From assembly GCA_015852425.1 (NCBI GenBank), contig JAAAIG010000578.1, positions 1-18,584 of the forward strand: DNA of 18,584 nucleotides, in the 5' to 3' direction. Positions within the stretch are counted from its first letter, which is position 1. Every line of letters starts with the position of its first letter. The position numbers and the translations under genes are program-made. The notes beneath the pieces were generated by a model that ran no database searches, was not told the DNA's origin, and saw nothing but the letters and a program-made list of their open reading frames with translations. Of this stretch, positions 1-9,456 are shown one piece after another. Origin of the DNA: Gryganskiella cystojenkinii (lineage: Eukaryota; Mortierellomycota; Mortierellomycetes; Mortierellales; Mortierellaceae).

Positions 1-1760
1 GTTGTGGCAATTGACGCAGCCGTTGTTGAATTATCTGTAGTAGTTGTTGTTGTGGCTATGTTCATGGTTGTTGTCAAAGGCCCAGCAGCCGTTGTGGTTG
101 CTTGAGTGGGAACTGTTGAAGACTCGATGGTCGTTGTGACTAAATACATCAAGGATAATTATGGTTAGTTTTGAGGTCCCACTGAGCCATGCTTAGCCGG
201 CGTAAGCCAAAGGAAGTGCATCATTGGTTCTTGTACTATTGAATGCCAAGCTTAGAAGTGGCCTCAACGTTAGCTATATTGTGATTCCCACTTACCGGCA
301 GATGACGCCAAGGTGGATTGCTGTATGCTTGGGCTACCGCTTGTCTGCAATGTCGTGGTGGATTGCTGTACGCTTGGACTACCGCCTGTCTGCGAGATCG
401 TGGTGGATTGCTCTATGTTTGAGCTACCGCTTGTCTGCAAGGTCGTGGTGGATTGCTGTATGCTTGAGGTACCGCTTGTCTGCAAGGTCATGGTGGATTG
501 CTCCACGTTTGTGCTACTGCTTGTTTGCAACGTCACGGGTGATTGCTCTCTGCTTGAGCTGTCGCTTATCTGCGAGGATGAGGGATTCGATCCTTCAGTT
601 GTTGTTGCTGTTGTTGTCGGTGTGGGTGGATTCGTATGGATGTCATCACTACTGGTAGGCAGCTTGGTGAATGTTGATTCAGTACTGATAACTTGATTTG
701 AGGTGTCCAGATTATTGAAAGATGAAGACACTGTTGGAACACTCTGTGTCACAGTTGGTTGATCACTTTTGCGGCCTGTAATGCCTTCCCTGGTGATAGG
801 TGTGGGAGTAGGATCAGGAATATCATAACTGGAACTAGGAGTTACCACAGGTGTCTTTGAGGAGAGTTGAGGTGACTCGCTGGTAGTGGAGTCAATCAGG
901 GACAACGAACGAAGAGTCGTGGATCGTGCATGATTGCTATGTTCAGATAGACTTGAGCTGCGGGGTTGTGAGTCGCTACTGATGGAGGGAACAGGAGACT
1001 GACTCGCTGTGCTAGTGATGCCTTCTGAAGATCCACCTCCAGTCGTGACAACAAAGGGTTCTGAAGATCCACGTGTAGCTGTGCTGACAACACCTGCTGA
1101 AGTTCGATCTCCGGCAGTGCTAACAGCACTAGCTAAAGATTCTCGTCCAGCTGTGCTGACAACACCTGCTGAAGATCGATCTCCAGTTGTGATAACAGCA
1201 CTTGTTGAAGAACCGCCTTTGGCTGTGCTTGCAAAGCTTGTGAAAAATTCACTTTCAGTCTTGATGAATGGGTTTTCAGAAATGCATGGTGCAAATATGA
1301 TGACGGTCTCTGTCCTGCATTTGCGATGTCTGCCTATGAATTTCAGCATGGGTGTACAATGTTTAGCAAATGCGTAACGACTCGTCAAAAAAGAAAAATT
1401 GCACAAAATGAAGTTACCTGGAACATGCTTATTTCCATGTCGATGAGACTTTTGTTCGCTTTTGTGATGATGGTGCTGCTGGTCTCCGTGCCGGTGGTGA
1501 TGATGTTTATCCCGGTGGTTATGGTGTTTATGCCGGTGATGACGGTGTGGATGATCCCAAAGATTAAAGGTATCTTGTTCTGAGTGCTCAGAAGTGCCTG
1601 GAAGGGTATTAGCGTTGGGATTGTCGATTGCGTCGCTGTCACGGGCATCTATCTCAAAACTGTTATCATCACGGTGGTGATCGCAACTGCTTGGCGCATC
1701 TGCCTTTACGCCTAGCAAGACCGAGAGACAGGCGGCAGCAAGGCACAGGAACAGTCTCAT
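1..1760 (-). CDS. Secreted histidine-rich, Ser/Thr-repeat (mucin-like) protein, 3' end beyond window
   Basis: Function unknown. The gene reads leftward and its 3' end lies outside the window. It begins with a clear signal peptide (hydrophobic residues 3-18, likely cleavage near A20-A22). Residues 70-112 hold about 20 histidines mixed with Arg, Lys and Asp. From about residue 178 the protein is Ser/Thr-rich and repetitive, like O-glycosylated fungal wall or surface proteins. The frame reaches a stop at 270, but a GTAAGT donor after 296, a branch-like ACTAAC and a TTTAG acceptor before 139 define an intron (140-295). It joins in phase to a further Thr-rich exon (139 to the edge). A second, in-frame intron of 84 nt is likely at 1334-1417 (donor GTAACT, acceptor CATAG): it removes an out-of-place hydrophobic stretch and joins the His-rich block to a short Cys-containing segment. 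The His block may bind metal, which is inference. A C-terminal GPI signal would suit the family style but cannot be seen. Confidence 0.8.
313..582 (-). repeat. 45-bp coding tandem repeat (15-residue Ser/Thr/Gln units)
   Basis: The phrase GTGGATTG recurs on the plus strand at 313, 358, 403, 448 and 493, exactly 45 bp apart, with a degenerate sixth copy from 538. On the coding (minus) strand each unit is 15 residues, of the type S-T-x-T-L-Q-T-S-G-x-x-x-I-Q-Q. The copies differ by several substitutions, so the array is not freshly expanded. Such arrays often vary in copy number between strains. Confidence 0.9.
1005..1229 (-). repeat. Degenerate 36-39 bp coding repeat in the same secreted protein
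   Basis: Residues about 178-252 consist of six or so imperfect units of 10-13 residues of the form S-T-A-G-x-R-x-S-A-x-V-V. Two units are nearly the same (GDRSSAGVV and GDRTSAGVV). The family is distinct from the 15-residue units nearer the C-terminus, so the stalk was built from at least two separate repeat expansions. Confidence 0.7.
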
Positions 1761-2608
1761 TCAAAGTAGCTACTCGGTCGATGAGAATGCGATTGGTGAT
1801 TTAGAATGATTTTTTGAGAAGAAAAATGAAATCTGTGAAAAAGACCGACTGCATGATACCCCGCTATGAACTATCTGCGAGGGGTAAGGAAAAGCGCTAA
1901 TGAGAGGATTGGAAAGGATCGAGCGGCATGTTGTTTGGCTGTGACCAGAATCAGGGGGGATCCTAGGCACAGTTGAAAGAGTAGGCTATGCAAGGATATT
2001 TTCGAAGGTCTGGTATTGGCGCTACCTCCAACCCAAAGACGCTTTTGACAATTAGACCAAGCAGGACCACGACTAAGACCAAGACAAAAAAGAATTGAAG
2101 AGTAGACACGTAAACTTAGCAGCCTATTTTTTTGTAAGCAAAGAAATGGGGGTCCCTCCTCACTAATCACACTTACACCTTACGAGAAAGGCAGTAACTA
2201 CATATGGGTGGTGGAGGAAGGTAATCAAGTTTATGAGTCTATGGTGGCACGAATGGACGTGAAGGGCGTGGAACGCAAAAGTGCGTTGGCGTAGTTTTCC
2301 TTTGAGAAGATAGACAGACCAATTTATCGTGGCGTTGTAGGGCATGCGACCATGGTATTTCGGTAACGTAGTTTACGCTTGAAATGTACTGCCAGCAGGA
2401 CTCAGCCCAGGTGTAGCTCATGCGATTGGATTATCTACCTGGACTGAGTTTCTATTCTCTCGTCGACTTCGACGTTTGCATGCATGCATTACTCTTTGAC
2501 CACGTTTCATTTCACGGACTGGAGACAGGAACATTACTCGCTTACTCGCATCCAAAAGAAGAGAACAGGAAACACACACAAGAGAGATTACTCGGGGAAT
2601 ATCTCATC
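1761..2608. other. Divergent intergenic/promoter region
   Basis: This stretch separates the start of the secreted protein (minus) from the start of the PPP1R21-like gene (plus). I see no convincing gene in it. The plus frame stays open from 2420 into the first exon at 2609, but the extra residues do not resemble the family. An inverted CCAAT box (ATTGG, 2425-2429) lies about 180 bp before the plus-strand start. The rest is unremarkable mixed-composition DNA that presumably carries both promoters and 5' UTRs. Confidence 0.5.
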
Positions 2609-5600
2609 ATGAACGACTCGGAAGAATTGGCCGAGAAGTACCACAAGCTCTTTCAGGACTACACGCGGTATGACCTCGTGCTTTGCCTCGTTCACCCCGT
2701 TCACCCGCCCTTCTTCAGGAGACGAGCCACGCTGGACGTGCAAGCGTTTCCGACACACTTGGATCCAATCGACGAAATAGAGTACTACTATGAGTTATTG
2801 CTCACATTGTAACGCCTCTTTCTCATCCTCGCCTATCTTAGAATCAAAGCTCAGCATGCAGTCCTGAAAAAAGCGGTGCTAAAGGTAGTCTGAAAGCCCT
2901 CCAACACAAATATCAACGACGGGCGTCAAATGTGGCGCCCACAGCGTCTACTCACTTTCTAAACTCGCTCGCTCCCAACCATTCGCACATCGACCTCCTA
3001 TAGGAACAAACCGAGAATGCAACGATGCAAGCAGCGATGAAAGAGAAGGAGCAAGAAGTCAGAAAGGTAACGCCACCAAACAATATATTTACAAAATGCA
3101 AAGAGCGGATGCTTATTCTGAATCATGTTTCTAATTCAAGGACTTTATCTCACCGTCTTTATATAACAGTCTTTGCAAGACCTGGATCTGTTGACCTTCC
3201 ATAACCAACGGCTAACGAAACGCATCGAAAGTTTACAGACCCTCGCCACCGCTGTAAGGGCACAACTTCTTGAATCAAGAGAGGGTACAAAGGGACGACA
3301 TAACGCTTGAAGGTGTCAAGGACTAACCCTCGTACACATTTGACTCCCCCTCTTTCAACGGAAATAGAAACAAGGCGGATCCTGGCTTATGGGAGGAGGA
3401 TCTGTCAAGAAGGAGCTTGAACAATCCCAAGCAACTCTCGAGGCGGTCACCATTGATCTGGAGTCAAAGATCGAGGAGAATGGTATGAATAAGGGTCCAC
3501 TGTCGATTCTACGTACGGCGTACGCTCGTTTTCCCCGTTTCCTACGGATCATTGACTAACATCCTTCTACCCTATCCTCAATCTGATAGAGAAACTGCAC
3601 CAGCAACTGTACGAGATCAACGCATTATACCCACGGCATGTCACGGAACTCAAAGGCAAGATCCAGACCCTTGAAGACCAGAATGCGGAGTTGAAGGTAA
3701 GCTCATTGATGTGTGGATAGAAATTTCTTGTTGCGCGGTGGATGCGGTCTCATATTCAAATCGCATGTTTTTTTGTGGATTGTGACTTATTAGCTGGATG
3801 TTGAACGCGCAGGCGTAGCCAACGAAGATACTATCACGATGATCCGCAAAGAGAAGCAGGACATGGAAAAGGAGCTGGATGTTATCCGAAACGTGCTGGC
3901 AGGGTATGTTTCGTGATGACATTGCTTTTATGTTTCAACAGGATCCTTGAGTAGATCTTAACACCAAATAACCTTGTCCTGCAAATTGTTACTAGTCAAC
4001 TGGAGGATGAAAAGACTGCCAACCAATCCCTGCTTGAAAATATCGATCGGCTAGAAAAGGACATCGAACGTCTTTCCAAGGTCGAAGCTGAACTCGACGA
4101 CCTTCAGAAGGAACACGCGAAAATCAAGGGTGAACTGGGAACCTTGACGTGGGTCGCTTCCGAGTTCACGCAACTTCAGGAATCTTATTCGGCTTTGGAA
4201 CGTGGCAAGATCCAGGTCGAGAAGGCGCACGCACAGCTCCAACAGCAGATGGCGGCGCTTAAGCAAACCGAGGAACAACTGCGCGCGACCTTGCAGCGGG
4301 AACAAGAAGGTTCAAGGACATTGAATGAGAGGAACCAGCGACTTTTGAAGGATCTAGAGGCTGTCCGAGGCGAGGCTTGGAGTCGGGAACAGAGCCAAAC
4401 CAACGATATCGAGCGTTTGGAAACGGAGCTGACCAAGGTTCTCAAGGAACGCGAGGAACTTTCAAAACAGTTCGAGGAACTGAAGACCGCAGAGGCGATC
4501 GCTAAAGAGGGCGAGTCTCAGAAGAAGGCAGAGCTGATCAAGGATCTCTCTGGCAAGGAATCGAGTCTACAGGCCACCGAGGCTCATGTCAAGGAACTGG
4601 AAGCCTTAAAGGAAATGTTGGAGAGGGATCTCAAAGGGACAAGGGCATCACTGGCGGCGACCAAGACTGAGTTAGAGGAAGCACTAAAAGCGACCGAGCG
4701 TGCTCCCGAGACTACTGAGATTGTATCGTTAGAGCTCTCGAAGAGCGAGTCGCGCAAAGCGGAAACCGAAAAGGATACTGACAAGGATCCAGGAGAGATC
4801 ACGGGTGCTGATGAGGAGGGACATGTCACGGATGAAGACGGGTCAGCCAAGGTACCACTCTCCAAAAAGGCCAAAAAGAAGAAGAAAAAGGCCGCAGCAG
4901 ATGCTGCCGCTGCAGTCACGGCGGCCGCGGTCGTTGTAACTTCTGTGGTCACAAAGGACAATGACACGAAGGAGAGTTCTCGAACAATTACAGAGATACC
5001 AAACAAGTCCCAGGACAACAGTGAGGCTGCTGCGGCCGCTGTCAAAGCCGGTGAGGAAAGGATTCGGGAACTGGAATTGGCCCGAAAGGAAGTCGAAGAG
5101 TCCCTGAGGAAGGAGGTCGAGACACTTCGACGTCAGAAAGAGGAGGCTGAAAAGCAGATTTTCTCGACAGCAGACCAGCTCAAGGCAGCACAAGGTAAGA
5201 GACTCGTGTGACTTTTCGTGACGGTTCAATCACAATTCTAGTATAAGGCCGTCCGTTGACTCTTTACTTTTGATTCTCTGACTTTAGCTTCCCTGGAGGC
5301 GATCAAAGATGAGAAAGCATCACTCTCGAGTTCACTTGAGATGCATGTGGATATGACGCTGCAGCTTCAACAGGAGATTGAAGAGCTCAAAGCTGAACAG
5401 GTAAGAAACCTGCCACTGACGGAAACTTGTTGAAAGTGTACACTGACGCGAACACTAATCACCGATATCAACTATCGCAGGAGAAGAGGCAACGCGTCCA
5501 CTCAAATACGAACGGTGCAATTCGTAAAGCATCACCAGCACCTTCACCAACTCCGGCCAAGGGCGATCATTCCCCGCACAGGGCCGCGACACCCGTTCCA

Positions 5601-6287
5601 ACATCTATACCAACGCCTGTGGCTGCAACGACAACAACCGCCGCAGTAGAAGCGCAGACTGATGCTGTGAGCGTACAGGACGAGTCCACGCAGGTGGAGC
5701 ATGTCGAGGCTGTTGACAAAGGTGTTCAATCGAACAAGGTTGAAGTTGCGGACGAAAGTACGCAGGCGGATCTTGAGGCTATCAAAGTGAGCACCGACAC
5801 CGCGGTTGATAACCCGTCGACAGAAAAGGTAGCCACAAAATCGGAGAAACCATCAAGGCGCTCAGTAGTGGTGGACGATTCCGGAAATTTGACTGCTGCA
5901 AGCTCTGTAAGGAAATCATGATCCTCGGTATGATCTCGCGCTGCAGGGTTTTTACCCAGAAGACTAACAGACAGCATCTTGCCTTTATAGAACCAGGCAA
6001 ATCGCGAATACTTAATCAAGAAGCATTACGAGACCAAGATCCAGAATATCACGGAGCAACTTCAGGTATCGGATGGGCAGTACGCACGACTTCATCGCGA
6101 GTTTGGGATGCTGAAGGAGTTGTTGATGGAGACTGTCGATCATAAATCTCAATTACAGTCACAACTGGACCAACTCCAGCGCAAGAATGAAGATCTGGCC
6201 GAGAGACTGGCGAGTGCTCAGGAGGATAACCGACAACAGGCGGATGCCATGACCAACTTTATGGCGAGCCTCAATGATGGCAGATAA
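2609..6287 (+). CDS. PPP1R21-like coiled-coil protein (FERRY complex Fy-2 family), 11 exons
   Basis: In animals PPP1R21 is a subunit of the FERRY complex, a Rab5 effector that links mRNAs and ribosomes to early endosomes. Exons by splice sites and phase: 2609-2667, 2842-2884, 3004-3066, 3170-3253, 3368-3482, 3590-3696, 3794-3903, 3996-5194, 5288-5400, 5481-5906, 5991-6287, giving 871 residues (human protein about 780). The N-terminus matches the family: KYHKLFQDYTR, then RIKAQHAVLKKAV (the KLRAQ motif, residues 20-24), a TFHNQRLTKRIE segment, and KIEENEKLHQQ. The last exon has the family C-terminal coil, including LIKKHY and a terminal MTNFMASLND segment. Residues about 150-430 are continuous heptad coil. 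They are followed by a Lys-rich then Ala/Val-rich patch (483-512), more coil, and a disordered exon with LC8-like motifs (690-726). I do not recognise the helical middle domain of the animal protein. The start at 2609 is chosen by alignment with the family N-terminus. AATAAA overlaps the stop codon. Confidence 0.88.
4861..4950 (+). other. Lys-run followed by Ala/Val-rich low-complexity patch inside the PPP1R21-like protein
   Basis: Residues about 483-493 are almost all lysine (a run of six after KKAK). They are followed by about 19 residues of mainly Ala and Val with a few Asp, Thr and Ser. The basic run could bind RNA or act as a nuclear localisation signal. The Ala/Val stretch is only weakly hydrophobic and is more likely an extended helix or linker than a membrane segment. 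It interrupts the coiled coil between two Glu/Lys-rich helices. Confidence 0.7.
5643..5774 (+). other. Four-site array of LC8 (dynein light chain)-like binding motifs, 12-residue period
   Basis: Within the disordered exon, four motifs carry a central Gln at codons 5655, 5691, 5727 and 5763. This is a spacing of exactly 36 nt (Q690, Q702, Q714, Q726). The cores are EAQTD, DESTQVE, DKGVQSN and DESTQAD. They resemble the TQT and GIQVD classes of LC8 ligands. A further weak unit (VSTDTA) falls at the next 12-residue step but lacks Gln. Multivalent LC8 ligands such as yeast Nup159 use similar short spacings. That LC8 binds here is inference. Confidence 0.5.
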
Positions 6288-6291
6288 TAAA
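6286..6291 (+). terminator. Polyadenylation signal AATAAA at the PPP1R21-like stop codon
   Basis: An exact AATAAA overlaps the last bases of the TAA stop and precedes a T-rich stretch. It is the only exact hexamer I noticed just after the gene. It sits unusually close to the stop, so the 3' UTR would be very short if this signal is used. Confidence 0.35.
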
Positions 6292-6533
6292 ATAGTTTTT
6301 TTATGTCCTGTTTTTATTCACGCATGGCCCATTCTTTTTTTTTCTTTTATTTGCTTATCTTATCGGTTCCGGATCGAAAAAAGAGACTTTTCTATCCCCC
6401 GCGCAGTTGAGACCATTTTTTCTTCTTTTTGTATGTAAGTTGAATATTATTTTTCGCAGAGAATACTTGTATAGCTTTCCAATATGTTTGAGGAGGTCAA
6501 TGACCCATCAGTCGGGGAACCTCACGCGAGCGC

Positions 6534-6723
6534 CTAGCATCATCAAAAAGGGACTAAAAACATATTTAAAAAAAACTCCAGAGAGGCTTGGGAGGGTGCT
6601 CGCGATGGCGAAATCACTCTGCCGGTATTGATTCAAACCCTCCATTTCTTACGACCGGATGAAGAGTGGATCCTAACAGTGTCTGGGTGTCCTCCATGGA
6701 TGGCTGACAGTAGGTACCACAGG
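6534..6723 (+). pseudogene. Orphan coding-like fragment ending at a splice-donor-like site
   Basis: After a TAG, this frame is open for about 63 codons. It reads as plausible globular protein, with segments such as TLPVLIQTLHFLRPDEEW and SGCPPWMADSRYHR, rich in Trp, Pro and charged residues. It ends at AG|GTATGT, a good splice donor. It has no Met near its start, and no partner exon can be placed before the converging gene. It may be a relic of a gene or mobile element, or a chance open frame. I do not recognise the family. Confidence 0.25.
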
Positions 6724-6756
6724 TATGTCTTCTAGAGATCCTTAGAGCTCAGCTCT

Positions 6757-6762
6757 TTTATT
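6757..6762 (-). terminator. Polyadenylation signal for the GT49 gene
   Basis: On the minus strand AATAAA lies about 66 nt downstream of the GT49 stop codon, a usual distance for a fungal 3' UTR. It is inferred from the hexamer and its position only. Confidence 0.4.
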
Positions 6763-6827
6763 TTAATTGTCTCTCTCTATTTGTTTTGGTTTAGCAGGTA
6801 TTTTTTTTTGTTTTGTTTGTGCAGTGC

Positions 6828-8448
6828 TCATAATTGACTAAAGTAGGTCATAGCCTGTTTGAATCCTTTGATCTTGTTGCACTGTTCCTTCAGGTTATCA
6901 CTCTTCGGCTGATCCCACTGCAGGGCCTTCACGAATGATTTTGAGTACCGGAAACAGGCCTCCTCCTGGAAGTTTTGATAGAGCTTTCTATTGTATTTCC
7001 GTTCCTGTTTCCGCGTCTCTTCCTTGTAAGGGTGCGATTGATGGATCAAAAAGTCCCTTGGGAGAACATAATAGTCGACACCCGAGATATAGATTTCGAA
7101 CAAGCAGGCCTGCACGCGAAAAAAGGACAAAAAAAAATACATGTCAGTAGGTTGAAATCGTTGTCCTCATATGCAAAACGCGCAAAGGCGATCGAAATTG
7201 ACAGAGAAAACTTACGGCTTTGTTGGCGCCGTATCCAACGAACCGCTCGTCGCACCAGGGTGTACCCTCCTTCCTGAGAATAATGTAGGGCTCGTACGAG
7301 TGTTGGTAACTCGTGACCTTGTAGACTTGATCCGTCTTGTACCAAAGCTCATAATTAGTCCCGTTATGCCCCTTGGGGAAGAAATCGTGGAACGTTGTAA
7401 TTTTCTTTTCCTGAACCAGCTTGATGAGCGATTCCTTGTCCTTGGGAAAAGTCGCAGAGTCGATACCGTCCTCTTGGTTGACATATTCGAACGCCGGCAA
7501 TACCACAGCTTTGCCCTCCTTCATGACCCTGCGAGCCTCTGGATCCAGAGAGAGATGACGTTTCAGGTCTGTACAAATATGAAAGTCGACTAAAGAATCA
7601 AAACAAGGATATTAATGTTAGTGCCTCGTCCAAAACGAGCAAATTGATCCTCAGAAGGGAAGAATTGAGGAATCGCGTCTTTACCATCGAGCATCATGAA
7701 ATAATTTGACCGGGCAAAGAAACGAGCAACGTTACGCCACATGTTGAACTGTCGGTTGAACTTGTCAACCACCACATGCACATCGACAAACTCCTTCATG
7801 TACGGGTTTGAGTCGTACATGTCGTGCAGCTTTGCTAGGTTCTCGTCCCTGTTCTCGTCGTCGTTGATGTGAATACTGACGGAGATCGGTCCTTGGTAGT
7901 TGGTGACGAGTTTACTGAAGACTGGATAACGGTCGAATGTGATCAAGGTCGTGATGGTGACCGACTCTGGCTCGAAATCCCGGACAGCTTTGAAATAATA
8001 GGGCAAGACTTTGGAGGGCTGCAACGTGTTGGCGAATACTTTATGGATCACGGCGTCCTCCTGTACTGGATGATCGGGATGGCTATCTGGAGCTAAAAAA
8101 GTTGCAATCAATCCTTTGGTAAATAGTCGTCATCGTGCATTGCGAAGCTGCAATCCCCCTCCCTTTGATCCTTTTCGGCGATAATTTCTAACGATTCAAT
8201 TGAACTGCCTTACTCTTCCAGTTCAAGATTTGATTTGAGTAAACCATTGAGTCGACTTCAAAGACTGCTTGCCCTGGTTCCGAAAGCATTCTCGGTCGGA
8301 TGTCCTGCACCGTTCCCGAGGATGATGTTGTCAAAGTTGACGATGTGTAGGATTTAAAGCCATAGTGTGCTGTGTAGAGGACCGATCCAGTCAGGTACGC
8401 TAATACGCCCAGTCTCAAGAGCTTGGCTATTGGTGTTGGTAGTCCCAT
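6828..8448 (-). CDS. GT49 family (LARGE/B4GAT1-like) glycosyltransferase, 4 exons
   Basis: This is a probable Golgi type II membrane glycosyltransferase. Animal relatives LARGE and B4GAT1 transfer glucuronic acid in dystroglycan matriglycan synthesis; the substrate of fungal members is not known to me. Exons, in order on the minus strand: 8448-8214, 8092-7685, 7589-7216, 7109-6828, giving 432 residues. A hydrophobic anchor lies at residues about 10-30 after a short basic N-terminus, with a Ser/Thr-rich stem to about 50. The second intron splits the catalytic DxD motif: splicing gives MMLDVDF with D214-V-D216. Further family motifs are VVLPAFEYV, then WCDERFVGYGANKA (326-339), and the late I-H-Q-S-H-P motif (361-366) after a VLPRDF segment. 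The gene converges on the PPP1R21-like gene. A 5' UTR intron (8794 to 8504, donor GTAAGT, acceptor TCTCAG) is possible. The leader has a CAA-rich run just before the start. The family call is firm; the sugar specificity is not. Confidence 0.88.
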
Positions 8449-9456
8449 CCTTTTGTTTATGTATCGTTTTTGTTATTGTTGTTGTTGTTGGTCGAATCTA
8501 GATCTGAGAAAAAACAAAAAAATATCATATTAGAATGCAGCAATGAATGACTGGGCTGTTGAACATGGAAATAGTGGTCCAAGCACGGAGCTTGGCGAGA
8601 CTAGATACGTGTCGTATTTCCTGGTCCCCCAGGATGCAAGAGGTATCCCATCGTTACATGAAACAAATATCAAAGGTTCTTTGTTGACAGAATGTAAAAA
8701 GCAGTTAAAAGGAGGAGTCTTCCTTGAGGGCAGTGTTCTCTGTGGAAGAATGCGCTTCGACGGGTGGATATAATAGCTGGTCAGTCAAACTTACTGGAGT
8801 TCGAATGTCTCTCTGTCTTTTATTATGATGTAGGGCGGGTATAAAACAAAAGAGTGGGGGTTGTGTGGAGATGAGTGAATGAAGTGGGTGAAAAAAGACA
8901 AATGGAGATGTGAAATCGAGATGAGGACAGAGTGAGAGTAAAAGACGTGCACCTACCTGGACCAGGCACCGCCGAAAACCAGAGCTCAAGCCTTACAAAA
9001 GGTTTAACAGACAGACCACGATTCAATTGAACCATTCAAATTGAGTCTAGTCCACAGGTCTTTTCGTCCCTTGAGAGCCTTTTCTTTCGTTCCCCCCTTG
9101 AATTAAACCTTTCAACCGCCAGAGTGCATTTTGAACAAACAAACAACGTGTCGACAATGCCCAAAAAAAGGAATGTTTTCTTTATCTTTCCTGCAGGTCC
9201 CCTTGGACCCACACAACAGCAACCACAAAACAAACAAAACAGCATTTCATGATCCATCGGGGAGCGACCATCATGACAGCCAATAGCCCACCAAAACATA
9301 TCTTTGCCATTTTGGTGGCAACGGTACACGTGACTTTTTCATAAACGGACAAATTGCGATGCACAAAAGGAAAAAGTTCCGAAACCCCCTTTTCACGTTT
9401 TTCTTCTCCTCACTTCATTGACCATTCATCATTTGAGATTCGATCGCTTTCCTACC
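8449..9456. other. Divergent intergenic/promoter region
   Basis: This 1-kb gap lies between the starts of the GT49 gene (minus) and the TANGO6-like gene (plus). A short (CAA)n run on the minus strand (about 8471-8491) and a possible 5' UTR intron of the GT49 gene (8504-8794) occupy its left part. Open frames here (for example 8543-8773 plus) show no motif and I do not call them. The right part presumably carries both promoters; I see no clear TATA box. Confidence 0.5.

Larger units (their letters stand above)
6288..6827. other. Convergent intergenic region, AT-rich
   Basis: This stretch separates two converging genes. It contains T-rich tracts, the 3' signals of both genes, and a coding-like fragment at 6534-6723 listed separately. 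I see no complete gene. The plus-strand frame open at 6407-6631 lacks any recognisable feature. Confidence 0.5.

Noticed and set aside
224..696. Plus-strand frames opposite the 45-bp repeats
   Set aside because: They are antisense copies of a repeat array; open frames arise from the repeat, and the sense strand has a signal peptide and splice sites.
2420..2608. Upstream in-frame extension of the PPP1R21-like protein from an ATG at 2420
   Set aside because: The extra 63 residues do not resemble the family, while the Met at 2609 aligns with the usual N-terminus just before the K-Y-x-K-L segment.
4584..5045. Minus-strand open frame under the coiled-coil exon
   Set aside because: It is the Ser/Leu-rich antisense shadow of a Glu/Lys/Ala-rich coiled-coil exon.
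5544..6019. Minus-strand frames opposite exon 10 of the PPP1R21-like gene
   Set aside because: The sense exon is supported by splice phase and by the family C-terminus that follows it.
8543..8773. Plus-strand 76-codon frame in the GT49/TANGO6 gap
   Set aside because: It has no motif and no splice-linked partner, and it lies where a 5' UTR intron of the GT49 gene is plausible.
8192..9029. Repeated 15-mer ACGATTCAATTGAAC in the GT49 first intron and in the upstream gap
   Set aside because: A single short match built around the palindrome CAATTG is too little to call a repeat or regulatory site.
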